Source of the DNA: Clostridiales bacterium
Lineage (GTDB): Bacteria; Bacillota; Clostridia; Lachnospirales; UBA12420
Length of the DNA stretch: 14,679 nucleotides
Direction: 5' to 3'
NCBI GenBank assembly: GCA_003452395.1
Contig: DMOI01000057.1
Span: forward strand, 1-14,679
This document shows, one piece after another, positions 7,355 through 14,198 of the stretch. Each line of letters starts with the position of its first letter. The first letter of the stretch is position 1. The position numbers were made by a program, and so were the translations under genes. The notes beneath the pieces are model-generated. The model did no database searches. It was given only the letters and a program-made list of their open reading frames with translations, and had not been told where the DNA came from.

Positions 7355-7391
7355 TATTAAAAATGGCAATTATCCATGATAATTGCCATTT
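7355..7391 (-). terminator. Terminator of the integrase gene
   Basis: AAATGGCAATTAT (7361-7373) and ATAATTGCCATTT (7379-7391) form a perfect 13-base stem with a 5-base loop. On the minus strand it is followed by TTAATAT, with T's continuing from the stem. It lies 40 bases after the integrase stop and insulates the nuclease-NTPase gene. Confidence 0.85.
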
Positions 7392-7431
7392 AATAATTAT
7401 AACCCTTTATGTGCCGTTCCTTCAATATTTA

Positions 7432-8988
7432 CTACTCACCTAATATATCATCCATGGCATCTGAAAACTTTTCACTTGCTGCCAATCTGTCTTTATTGTT
7501 AATAGAATTATACACTCTTAAGACCATATCTACCGTATTGTCACCTAGATTTTGAGCTACGGTCTTAATATCTACATTCATCCTTAACTGCCTAGTGCAG
7601 TAATTATGTCTGAAACGATATAAATTTAATATTCTGCTGTCTAACCCTTGATTTCTGAGTTGTCTTTCATACATATCTTGGTAGTGCTCTGCTTTCGCAA
7701 GTTTACCATCTGCCCCAGTAAAGATTTGGTCTTCATAGCCATTTAACTTTATCTTTTCTGTAAGCCTTACTTGTGATTTTCTATGTTCTTCCCATTTACT
7801 TATTGCCCCTAATACTTTATCTGATACTTTTAGTGTACGATACGCCCATTGGTGCCTCCCATTTTTGCTGTTTTTGATTTCTTTGATGATGGGAACCCTT
7901 TTACTATAGGTCTTATCTTCTATATTTGAATCAACATCATGACTTAGTGCACGCCTTACGTGAATTGTCTTGCTTTCATAATCCACATCGCTAAATCTAA
8001 GTGCAAATGCTTCCCCCGGTCTCATTCCCGTATAGTTTAAAATCATTACTGTCGCATTTATCAATGGATTGTCCTTTACAGCTGATATTATTGCTTTTAT
8101 TTCTTCATCACTAAATGCCTTTTCTTTTTCCTCTACATACTTTTTAGCTATAGGCGTTTTTAACCCTTTGATAACCTCGGGCTTTATGTATCCCTCATCT
8201 ATTGCGTATCTCAGTACTGCCATTAATTGTATGTATATTTTGCGTATCGTACTTTGAGAATACAATTCATCACGTTTGCCTCTTTTATATGTCTTATCAG
8301 TCAAGGAATTTAAGAACATCACACATCTATTTCTCGTAAGCTCTGTTAAACTCACACTGCCTAATCCCTCTGCTACATGCTTTGATATACTTATTATGTT
8401 TTCAAACGACCTTTTCCTCGCCTTACCCTTTGTAGTTCTTAGATACTCGTCTTGCAGATCATTTACCGTTCCTTTTCCTACAGTCATCATTACAATTCCT
8501 TGCGGCTCATTCTTTTTTAACCCGTTATCCTCAAGATATTCGTACATCTTTCTTTCTACGTCCTCTTTCGTCTTTCCACCAAATACCTTTCTAAGTCGCT
8601 TACCATCCTCACCGTATCCCAAAGACAAAGCAGAATGCCAACTTCCGTCATTGCCAAAATAAATTGAGCCCTCTCCATTTCTTTTCTTGTCCATATCATC
8701 ATCCTCTCTATTAATTATTGATGGGGAGTGATTATACATGAGATTCTTTGGTTCGTCAACGGTTGGTATTAACTTTTCTACATTTTCTTTGCCAGTTCCA
8801 TAGATGAAGTCAATTACATCCACAGTCCTAACATAGACCTTATTTCCTAAAACCTTTGAGGCAATCTCTCCAAAACGGATAAACTCACTTATTCCTAACT
8901 GTACTGATACTTCCTCAGGAGTTAGTAATTTCTTTTGTGTTTCACTTTCTAATTTTGCAAGTTCTTCTTGCATTAATTGAGTTGTCAT
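7432..8988 (-). CDS. int: Tyrosine recombinase (integrase) with N-terminal excisionase-like domain
   Basis: A 518-residue site-specific recombinase, expected to cut and rejoin DNA at the tRNA-Arg site through a 3'-phosphotyrosine link. Order of parts: residues 20-63 (LLTPEEVSVQLGIS...VYVRTVDVIDFI) look like the winged helix of excisionase/HTH_17 proteins; 103-155 (GEGSIYFGNDGSWHSALSLG) is the arm-type DNA-binding domain of Tn916-like integrases; 172-285 is a core-binding helical domain; 300-505 is the catalytic domain with R323 (TGMRPGEA), R460 and H461 (LYRFRH) and Y493 (RVYNSI). The first His of the usual HxxR box is Y457, and the LGH position is LGD (D483). AAGGAGG stands 7 bases before the ATG. 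An in-frame ATG at 8694 with GAGAGG 8 bases ahead could produce a 420-residue integrase lacking the winged helix. Terminated by the hairpin at 7361-7391. Confidence 0.93.
   Translation of the reverse strand: MTTQLMQEELAKLESETQKKLLTPEEVSVQLGISEFIRFGEIASKVLGNKVYVRTVDVIDFIYGTGKENVEKLIPTVDEPKNLMYNHSPSIINREDDDMDKKRNGEGSIYFGNDGSWHSALSLGYGEDGKRLRKVFGGKTKEDVERKMYEYLEDNGLKKNEPQGIVMMTVGKGTVNDLQDEYLRTTKGKARKRSFENIISISKHVAEGLGSVSLTELTRNRCVMFLNSLTDKTYKRGKRDELYSQSTIRKIYIQLMAVLRYAIDEGYIKPEVIKGLKTPIAKKYVEEKEKAFSDEEIKAIISAVKDNPLINATVMILNYTGMRPGEAFALRFSDVDYESKTIHVRRALSHDVDSNIEDKTYSKRVPIIKEIKNSKNGRHQWAYRTLKVSDKVLGAISKWEEHRKSQVRLTEKIKLNGYEDQIFTGADGKLAKAEHYQDMYERQLRNQGLDSRILNLYRFRHNYCTRQLRMNVDIKTVAQNLGDNTVDMVLRVYNSINNKDRLAASEKFSDAMDDILGE
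8692..8708 (-). promoter_or_regulatory. Possible internal translation start inside int
   Basis: GAGAGG (8708-8703) lies 8 bases before in-frame ATG (8694-8692, Met99), immediately in front of KKRNGEGSIYFG, where integrases of this family normally begin. It could give a separate short integrase form. Confidence 0.45.
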
Positions 8989-9002
8989 ACAACAACCTCC
9001 TT

Positions 9003-9043
9003 CTTAAAAATATTTTTACTTACTCCCACTAAATATTTTTAAG
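9003..9043 (-). promoter_or_regulatory. Inverted repeat in the int leader, abutting the ribosome binding site
   Basis: CTTAAAAATATTT (9003-9015) and AAATATTTTTAAG (9031-9043) are a perfect 13-base inverted repeat with a 15-base centre. On the minus strand it ends directly at AAGGAGG of the integrase. It may be an operator, a recombinase-binding site, or a leader hairpin controlling int translation. Confidence 0.55.
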
Positions 9044-9904
9044 TTGTTAGTCACGCACTCACTCATTACTTCAAGTCACACTCTATATATTATGTTTTTA
9101 TTTTCTTTCACTAGCATTTGAACTGTTACCAAAATCAACATCACTTCTATCTTGTTTTACTTTATTCACAATATGCTTCCATTTTTTATACTAGTCCACT
9201 CATGGTAGTCATTTTCACATCTTCACAGCATAAATTTCATCATTCTATAAGGTCTACTTTCTATTTTGCGATGTATATACCATCATTCCTCATTTCCTGT
9301 CTGTTTTTTCATGTCTCCACTCGCCATTCATTTTGTTGCGAGTGCTTGAGTAGTACTTTCTTTTTTTAAAAACACGCATTTCGAGCCTGATAATCAATAC
9401 TTTCTCTGAAAAATATCAGTACTGCGCCAAATTTAGAGGGTTCGAGTCACTTCCATTCAACTTCTCATTGTATTTTGAGTTAGTTTGGATTAAAATTGAT
9501 AGCATCCGTTTAGGAAATCGAATGCCATCATGCAATGCTTACCTTTTATTTCATTCGTGATATAGTTTTCCTCATCTGCTAAAGACTTTATCAACTAGTC
9601 TACAGATAGTCAGCAAACTTTAGCTTGTTTCATTATTCACGTGACATTAGGTGTATATCAGAATAATCAACGCTACCGCTTACTTTATATCTGCTTATGT
9701 CAAATATTAACTAGCCCTATTCAGGTCGGCAACTCTTTCATTATCACTCAAACTTTAACTTCTTACCTGATAAACACGAGTCGTCTTTACACCCAAATGA
9801 TTACAAACTTTGCTTCTGTATTTGCTGTTGCGACAACCCCAATAGTAAATACCCTAATGCCTCTATATAACTTACAATTCATCTAACCAAATAGAAAACT
9901 GCAT
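9044..9904. other. Long region without a convincing gene; nested inverted repeats, possible structured RNA
   Basis: No open frame here has a start, ribosome binding site and protein-like composition; stops are dense in all minus-strand frames, and the two plus-strand frames of about 80 codons are rich in Ser, Thr, Phe, Tyr and Cys without motifs. Inverted repeats include CACTCGC/GCGAGTG (9318-9344); CGAGCC (9382-9387) with GGTTCG (near 9439-9444), a G-U pair on the plus strand, enclosing CTGATA/TATCAG; and GCTAAAG/CTTTAGC (9578-9624) enclosing ACTAgTCT...AGATAGT. The base composition is less A/T-extreme than other gaps here. A large structured RNA, a replication or transfer origin, or recombinase arm sites are all possible. 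Confidence 0.35.
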
Positions 9905-9943
9905 AAAAATAGCGGTAAGTCGTTTTCTTTGACCTACCGCTAC
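9905..9943 (-). terminator. Intrinsic terminator (minus strand)
   Basis: TAGCGGTAGGTC (9942-9931) pairs with GACTTACCGCTA (9921-9910) on the minus strand, 12 pairs with one G-U, and TTTTTATGC follows. A terminator already ends the 309-residue gene at 10140-10162, so this one implies another transcript arising between 9944 and 10140 or reading through. Confidence 0.75.
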
Positions 9944-10139
9944 TCCAGTTTTTCTGTTGTTCTCAACTTCAAAATCATTTGTCATTCATTTATCAAATCA
10001 GTCTCATATTTAGTCATTCTGCTGAAAATTCAAGCCACTGCTTGCCCTAGTTTTACCCCCACTGTCCACCGAAAATTTTTCCTATATTTTTATTTTTATA
10101 AATTTCCATCTTACTAAACAAACTATCTTTACAAACAAA
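9944..10139 (-). other. Short segment between two terminators: small RNA or relic coding
   Basis: The minus strand holds an 18-codon ORF (ATG in the 10110-10108 region, MEIYKNKNIGKIFGGQWG) and, one frame over, GTG 10069 to TAA 10010 reading VDSGGKTRASSGLNFQQND. The G-rich part (10030-10072) stands out from the A/T-rich surroundings. It may be a small regulatory RNA ending at the 9905-9943 hairpin, or the frame-disrupted relic of a gene. No family recognised. Confidence 0.3.
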
Positions 10140-10162
10140 AATCCGCCTGTTGTCAGACGGAT
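10135..10162 (-). terminator. Terminator of the two-gene operon
   Basis: ATCCGTCTG (10162-10154) pairs with CAGGCGGAT (10149-10141) on the minus strand, 9 pairs with one U-G and a 4-base loop, followed by TTTTTGTTTG. It starts 7 bases after the stop of the 309-residue gene. Confidence 0.85.
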
Positions 10163-10168
10163 CGTTTG

Positions 10169-11098
10169 CTACCCAATATTATTTTCTAGGTCATAGTCTA
10201 TCAGACTTACGACCATTTCAACTGCTTCCAGTCGTGTCAATCTACCCCATATGTTACAAGGCACTTGTTCTATTGGCAATTTTAGTATGCCTCGTTTTTT
10301 CGCAAGCTGTAATCGACTGTAAGTATCTATGTCAACTCCCCCAATGGGGATTTTTGCAAAGTATTCGTATCTTTCAAACCTCGGGCGATGCTCATAAATT
10401 TCCGATGCTTTATTTAACCCAATACCCACGTCTTCGTATTCACTTACTGGCACTCTACCTATATCGTTTGGATATAGTGTGTGCATGAGTATGTAGATAG
10501 CCGAGAATCTATCAATACCCATATTTATATACTTGATTAGCTCTTTGTTATAAACATCTCTTACCACATGCCTTTCCATTGCATAATAGTATGGAAGATA
10601 TGGGTTTTGTTCTGCTAACCCATGTATTTCCTCTGCATTTGCCATGTACAACTCATTTATTCTCTTGTTGTCTATGAGGTTTTCAGCGAGGCAAAATGTA
10701 AGATAAACCATTTTCACGAATTCTCCAAGTGTCATTGGCTCATTATACCCCAAGCTTTCGGCTTTGGTATTGCTTGCTCTTTCATCATCTATCGTGCCGT
10801 AATACTGTGACATAATGACAGCTGACTTTAGTCTTTCTGTCATTTCAAATCCTGTTGGTGTTTCCCCAGTTAATTTGCTGATTTCCATTACTATATAACT
10901 GTTTTCAAGTGCGTGTGCGATGTCATAATCAGCCATTGCTTCATACAAACACTTTGCCGAGTGTAGTTTTTTCACCACGGCACTGCCTGTTTCTTCCCCT
11001 AATACGTCCTTGAGGATTTCGTCTATAGCTGTTCTTATTTTATGACAGTTGGAGTTGTCTGATAAACTCGTCAACTGGTATCTCATTTTTGTCGTCAT
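10169..11098 (-). CDS. Unrecognised 309-residue protein of the element
   Basis: I do not recognise this protein. It is soluble, mostly helical and acidic, with no signal peptide or membrane segment. A Tyr-rich middle (ELYMANAEEIHGLAEQNPYL, then PYYYAMERHVVRDVYNKELI, about residues 150-190) and the C-terminal RLTRLEAVEMVVSLIDYDL are the most distinctive stretches; the latter faintly recalls the TRAE...L core of SLH repeats, not enough to assign. The ATG at 11098 lies 59 bases inside the upstream gene, yet GAGGAGGTG stands 6 bases before it, so the overlap looks real and suggests coupled translation. It is the last gene of a two-gene operon closed by the terminator at 10140-10162. A structural or regulatory partner of the 253-residue protein is the natural inference. 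Confidence 0.8.
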   Translation of the reverse strand: MTTKMRYQLTSLSDNSNCHKIRTAIDEILKDVLGEETGSAVVKKLHSAKCLYEAMADYDIAHALENSYIVMEISKLTGETPTGFEMTERLKSAVIMSQYYGTIDDERASNTKAESLGYNEPMTLGEFVKMVYLTFCLAENLIDNKRINELYMANAEEIHGLAEQNPYLPYYYAMERHVVRDVYNKELIKYINMGIDRFSAIYILMHTLYPNDIGRVPVSEYEDVGIGLNKASEIYEHRPRFERYEYFAKIPIGGVDIDTYSRLQLAKKRGILKLPIEQVPCNIWGRLTRLEAVEMVVSLIDYDLENNIG

Positions 11099-11801
11099 CA
11101 GTATGCACCTCCTCTCTTTCTACAGGTTTTAGCATTTCTAAAACCCTGTCCTTTCGTTCTTTATCTTTGTCAGTGAGTAATGATGTTGATGTTATAAGCG
11201 TAAGATATCCGATGTCTCTTGGGTTTAGCTGTGTCGTTACTTTTTTTATCTGTTGCTCGGTATAAACCATAACCTTATTCATTAGTCCTTCAAAGTCCTC
11301 ATCACTCATAGTTGTTGATAATTCTACGCTAGGGAGTTTTACTTTAATTCCTTCAAGTATTCGCCCGCCACCGTATATAGCAAGACATTCAAGTATCTTT
11401 TTTTCATAGATGTGTAGTTCATTCACTTTGTGTGGATTCCCTATTGCTACAATTACATCCTCCCCCAAACTGTTCAATATCTTACATTTGGCTCTATAAC
11501 ATATGGACTGAATGGAGTCAGAATTGCATACGCCTTTACCTAGTTTCCTAAAGTGATTTGCAGTTTCGGCATATGATGCGTAAAATTTTTGAATGTAATA
11601 CTTTGCTTCTACTCGAATAAATTCAGTGTTAACAAGCAAATCAACGAGTAAACGATATAGATATGCTTGACGTGGTAGTAACTTAAGATTCCTTAGTTTA
11701 CCTCGGATTTCTTCCACGATTTCTCCGTTGATATAAAAAGAATCAATTAGTTCTTTCAACTGCTTCATAAAATTATTGGTATTGTAGTTGTCTATTGCCA
11801 T
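11040..11801 (-). CDS. Unrecognised 253-residue protein, first gene of the overlapping pair
   Basis: No family recognised. Helical and highly charged with no membrane segment. Residues 74-118 (SYAETANHFRKLGKGVCNSD to ICYRAKCKILNSLGEDVIVAI) have the look of a helix-turn-helix of the sigma region 4/LuxR kind, with small residues at the turn; this is a weak impression. The last 50 residues (DKDKERKDRVLEMLKPVERE...) are a charged tail. AAGGAGG sits 8 bases before ATG 11801. The 3' end overlaps the 309-residue gene by 59 bases in another frame. It follows the bidirectional terminator at 11895-11933, so it should have its own promoter in 11820-11890, where I see only a weak TTGAAT and no good -10. 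Confidence 0.8.
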   Translation of the reverse strand: MAIDNYNTNNFMKQLKELIDSFYINGEIVEEIRGKLRNLKLLPRQAYLYRLLVDLLVNTEFIRVEAKYYIQKFYASYAETANHFRKLGKGVCNSDSIQSICYRAKCKILNSLGEDVIVAIGNPHKVNELHIYEKKILECLAIYGGGRILEGIKVKLPSVELSTTMSDEDFEGLMNKVMVYTEQQIKKVTTQLNPRDIGYLTLITSTSLLTDKDKERKDRVLEMLKPVEREEVHTDDDKNEIPVDEFIRQLQLS

Positions 11802-11887
11802 AGCTCTATCCTCCTTTTTTGACCATATCTGATTTTTCTAATACACTACTTTATTCAATAGCGAGATGAGTAATAAGTATAATGGCA

Positions 11888-11940
11888 AAAAAATAACAGC
11901 TACTACTTAGTGATTAGCTAAATAGCAACTGTTTTTTATA
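11888..11940. terminator. Bidirectional terminator after the 260-residue gene
   Basis: AACAGCTACTACTTAG (11895-11910) and CTAAATAGCAACTGTT (11918-11933) pair over 16 positions; on the minus strand all differences are G-U wobbles. TATTTTTTTGCC follows on the minus strand and TTTTATA on the plus strand. It separates the 260-residue gene from the overlapping pair. Confidence 0.88.
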
Positions 11941-11944
11941 TTTT

Positions 11945-12727
11945 TTATGCTTCTTGTTCATAATCAGGTGTAATCTGCGGTTCACCCATTCCATCTCCTG
12001 TTCCTGACCAACCGTGCTTATGAGTATCTGGAGCAAGTCCTTTCCACTCATCAAACGCATAAGCTGTTTCATCGAAGATTTCTCTTTGAGTTTGTATTGA
12101 TTGAAATGCTTTATTGTATCCGTCTGCAATATCCTTGCAATCGCTCTTTTCATATGCTTGTCCATATATATTTTGCCCCCATTCAGGGTCATTCATAACT
12201 GACATAAAACTTGTTCTTTTCTCATTTTCCCATTTTTTATTATATATTGTATCAACATCAAATACACTTATTCCTTCATACTTTAGTGCTTCGTGCTTAT
12301 CTTCAAGGGCTTCAGCCTGAACACCTATTACTGACATGACTCCTTTTAGTGCTATATTGTTTACAACATCTTTCATAGGGGCAGATCCTTCAGGTTCATT
12401 TATTCCAATTAGATTGTGAACTAAAGTACATTTTTCATTTACTCTTTTTATAAGTTCATCTGCTGTTAATGCCTGTGCATATAAAGTCACTGTATCTGCA
12501 ACTGGAACAAATAAATCTTTTGCTTTACAAACATTCTCCATTCCAGCCCATTGTTTATCAAACTTTTCCATAGCCTTTGGAGACAACTGATATGTCTTTG
12601 CCTTTTCTGTTGAGTTTACTTGAACTCCTGCTACTGTTTTTGTACTTACCCCAAAATAATTTTCAATGATGGTGTCTAATGCTACACTTGCTTGAAATGC
12701 TCTTTGTTTTTGATTATCTATTTTCAT
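11945..12727 (-). CDS. Unrecognised 260-residue protein with strong promoter
   Basis: No family recognised. A soluble protein starting MKIDNQKQRAFQASVALDTI; residues 20-130 look helical (ALDTIIENYFGV, KAMEKFDKQWAGMENVCKAK), while the C-terminal third is rich in Asp, Trp, Gly and Tyr (NDPEWGQNIYGQAYEKSDCK, HKHGWSGTGDGMGEPQITPD). There is no signal peptide or membrane helix. AGGGGGAG stands 5 bases before the ATG. Its promoter is a perfect consensus (TTGACA, 17, TATAAT) and it is closed by a strong terminator, so it is a single-gene transcript that should be highly expressed in the absence of a repressor. That pattern fits a structural, anti-defence or decoy protein of a mobile element, but this is speculation. 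Confidence 0.8.
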   Translation of the reverse strand: MKIDNQKQRAFQASVALDTIIENYFGVSTKTVAGVQVNSTEKAKTYQLSPKAMEKFDKQWAGMENVCKAKDLFVPVADTVTLYAQALTADELIKRVNEKCTLVHNLIGINEPEGSAPMKDVVNNIALKGVMSVIGVQAEALEDKHEALKYEGISVFDVDTIYNKKWENEKRTSFMSVMNDPEWGQNIYGQAYEKSDCKDIADGYNKAFQSIQTQREIFDETAYAFDEWKGLAPDTHKHGWSGTGDGMGEPQITPDYEQEA

Positions 12728-12759
12728 TAGAATCTCCCCCTCGTATCTCTATATGCTAT

Positions 12760-12788
12760 ATTATATCCTATTTTTTCCAATTTGTCAA
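12760..12788 (-). promoter_or_regulatory. Perfect consensus sigma-A promoter of the 260-residue gene
   Basis: Minus strand TTGACA (12788-12783), exactly 17 bases, TATAAT (12765-12760). Transcription should begin about 25 bases before the ATG at 12727. No clear operator palindrome overlaps it. Confidence 0.85.
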
Positions 12789-12851
12789 GCAATATGTTGC
12801 ATTTTTTTACATTTATATACATTTTAAAATCTTCCTGAATCCTTTACTTTT

Positions 12852-12944
12852 TTAAGCGACTGTTCCATATGCCTTATTCCACTGTGCAGGCTTATAGTAT
12901 TTGCACTCACAAACAGTTCCCCTTATATAAATAATGAATTCATA
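12852..12944 (-). other. Structured segment and in-frame extension after the second Nudix gene
   Basis: Outer arms ACTGTT/AACAGT (12859-12864 with 12912-12917) and inner arms GTGCA/TGCAC (12884-12888 with 12902-12906) give a two-tier hairpin. The Nudix frame stays open past its stop for a further 30 codons, including CECKYYKPAQWNKAYGTVA, to a stop at 12852. A GTG ORF of 28 codons in another frame has AAGGGGA 7 bases ahead. Which of RNA structure, readthrough tail or small ORF matters cannot be settled. Confidence 0.3.
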
Positions 12945-13388
12945 TTATTGTTTAGAAGCTATTAAGTAATTCTCTATCATTTTTAGAAGCTCTAACCCCG
13001 TACAATGTATATCAAGCATCTTCGCATTGTTTACGTTTATAAGTTCTAACTTAGATTCGTCTCCTGTCTCATATTCTTTTTCCGTCAAAACAAACTGATT
13101 TAACTTATTTCCAAGTTCGGCAACATACATATATGCATCTATTTCCCAGATATCACCTTTATGCTCAAATACAAAGTTTTTGTGTCCAACAAAGTCATAT
13201 TCACCTTGATTTAATTCATATGTAAGTTCCTCTCTAACTTCTCTTACAACTGCTTCTTCGGGTGTTTCTCCTTCTTCAATGCCTCCACCAATATAGCCAA
13301 ATGTATTGCCATACCCCTTTGGTCTATGTAATAACAAGACTTTATCTCCCTCATAAAATATTATATACGATACTTGTCTTTTTTTCAT
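12945..13388 (-). CDS. Nudix hydrolase (second)
   Basis: A 147-residue protein with a clear Nudix box from G35: GGIEEGE (35-41), TPEEAVV (42-48), REVREE (49-54). The glycine that usually follows two residues later is T56. The preceding FGYIGGG and VLLLHRPKG strands are typical of MutT/ADP-ribose-type members, and LNQGEYDFVGHKNFVFEHKG after the box forms the next strands. Expected to hydrolyse a nucleoside diphosphate derivative with Mg2+; the substrate is unknown. It is not close to the first Nudix protein at 930-1376 and lies inside the element, so it is probably cargo. AGGGGGAG precedes the ATG by 5 bases and a good promoter lies about 95 bases upstream. Confidence 0.88.
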   Translation of the reverse strand: MKKRQVSYIIFYEGDKVLLLHRPKGYGNTFGYIGGGIEEGETPEEAVVREVREELTYELNQGEYDFVGHKNFVFEHKGDIWEIDAYMYVAELGNKLNQFVLTEKEYETGDESKLELINVNNAKMLDIHCTGLELLKMIENYLIASKQ

Positions 13389-13480
13389 TACTACTCCCCC
13401 TCTTTATTTTGGATATTCCTTTACCTACTCAACAAGTTCAAGTGTAGGCTTGTTATCTTTACTATTTTGCCACTTCGCCC

Positions 13481-13509
13481 ATTATACCATTTTTATGTCT
13501 TATTATCAA
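13481..13509 (-). promoter_or_regulatory. Promoter of the second Nudix gene
   Basis: Minus strand TTGATA (13509-13504), 17 bases, TATAAT (13486-13481). The leader of about 85 bases contains AACAAG...CTTGTT and CCTAC...GTAGG inverted repeats (about 13424-13457), which could form a hairpin ahead of the ribosome binding site. Confidence 0.75.
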
Positions 13510-13700
13510 GAAAAACCAGTTATAATCCAAACTTTTCTTACCCCCAAATTCTTTGTTTTACCCCTTTTAAACACCCTACACCTATATTCCCACACATCTA
13601 CAGTCAAAATTACTTTTAACCCCATTTTGTTGCACTTGGAACACCTTCTAAACAACCGCTAAAACCACATTTTTCAGACTTATTTTTCCCATGAAAATAA
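13510..13700. other. Intergenic region, no supported gene
   Basis: The minus strand has a 36-codon ORF (13726-13616, MFSEATLSAYFHGKNKSEKC and on) that starts inside the neighbouring terminator and lacks a good ribosome binding site. Plus-strand frames here are low-complexity His/Pro/Tyr/Phe-rich shadows. Nothing else is seen. Confidence 0.4.
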
Positions 13701-13733
13701 GCCGACAATGTTGCTTCACTAAACATTATCAGC
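13694..13733 (-). terminator. Terminator of the 148-residue gene
   Basis: GCTGATAATGTT (13733-13722) pairs with AACATTGTCGGC (13712-13701) on the minus strand, 12 pairs with two wobbles and a 9-base loop, followed by TTATTTTC. It starts 19 bases after the stop of the gene ending at 13752. Confidence 0.75.
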
Positions 13734-13751
13734 TCTTTCATATTTTTTTGT

Positions 13752-14198
13752 TTAGTCCTTCTTTTTACCAGTGCTTTTGACTTTTTCTAATTGTTCTATC
13801 AGCACATCCAACTCTTCATCCCTCTTTGCTGACTCAAACACATTGAGGAAGCCATTTCTATCTTCCTCTGTCAGTGTTACGAGAGTATCTACATTTTGTA
13901 ATATTTCAATGCATTTGATATAACTAAATAGTGTTTCAACTATAAACCCTACCAAACACTTTTGACATTTAGTGTCCTCTTTACATTGCTCATGCATTTG
14001 ATACGTGTTTAGCATTAAAGCGGTTATCATCTTATAATACTTTACCTGTAACTCAAGTCGTTTTGTTCTGTTGGTCTTTTTAAATAGCTTGCTTTCAAGT
14101 AATGATTTAACTCCTTTGATTACTTCTTCTGTTTCATTCATAATGCTTTCATCTGCCTCCTTTTGGTATTGACTCATTTTAGAAATGCTTGGAATCAC
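13752..14198 (-). CDS. Unrecognised small helical protein
   Basis: Up to 148 residues, almost entirely helical and charged, with a cysteine cluster in the middle (C73, C79 and C82 in EQCKEDTKCQKC) that could bind a metal or form a disulphide, followed by a hydrophobic helix GFIVETLFSYIKCIEIL. The basic C-terminus is KVKSTGKKKD. No family recognised. The start is uncertain: GTG 14198 has AGGA touching it, ATG 14177 has no ribosome binding site, and ATG 14141 has AGGAGG about 14 bases upstream, giving lengths of 148, 141 or 129 residues. A TATAAT about 160 bases upstream lacks a matching -35. Single gene, closed by the hairpin at 13701-13733. Confidence 0.65.
   Translation of the reverse strand: MIPSISKMSQYQKEADESIMNETEEVIKGVKSLLESKLFKKTNRTKRLELQVKYYKMITALMLNTYQMHEQCKEDTKCQKCLVGFIVETLFSYIKCIEILQNVDTLVTLTEEDRNGFLNVFESAKRDEELDVLIEQLEKVKSTGKKKD

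Noticed and set aside
9118..9369. Plus-strand frame of 83 codons upstream of int
   Set aside because: Low-complexity Phe/Ser/Tyr/His-rich translation, no ribosome binding site, no motif, opposite to all genes of the element.
9430..9460. GGGTTCGAGTC, resembling a tRNA T-loop
   Set aside because: The flanking bases do not form a five-pair T-stem and no acceptor or anticodon arm is present.
9641..9886. Plus-strand frame of 81 codons
   Set aside because: Thr/Ile/Leu/Asn-rich without motif or ribosome binding site; overlaps the region of inverted repeats and reads against the neighbouring genes.
9929..10117. Plus-strand frame of 62 codons
   Set aside because: Starts inside the stem of the minus-strand terminator at 9905-9943 and has no ribosome binding site.
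11914..12192. Minus-strand frame of 92 codons
   Set aside because: Lies wholly within the 260-residue gene in another frame and runs into the terminator; no ribosome binding site.
13374..13662. Overlapping plus-strand frames of 70-81 codons
   Set aside because: His/Pro/Phe/Tyr-rich shadows of an A/T-rich promoter region; no start signals.
13616..13726. Minus-strand 36-codon ORF beginning MFSEATLSAYF
   Set aside because: The start codon is inside the terminator stem at 13701-13733 and there is only a weak GAAAGAG upstream; not enough to call a gene.
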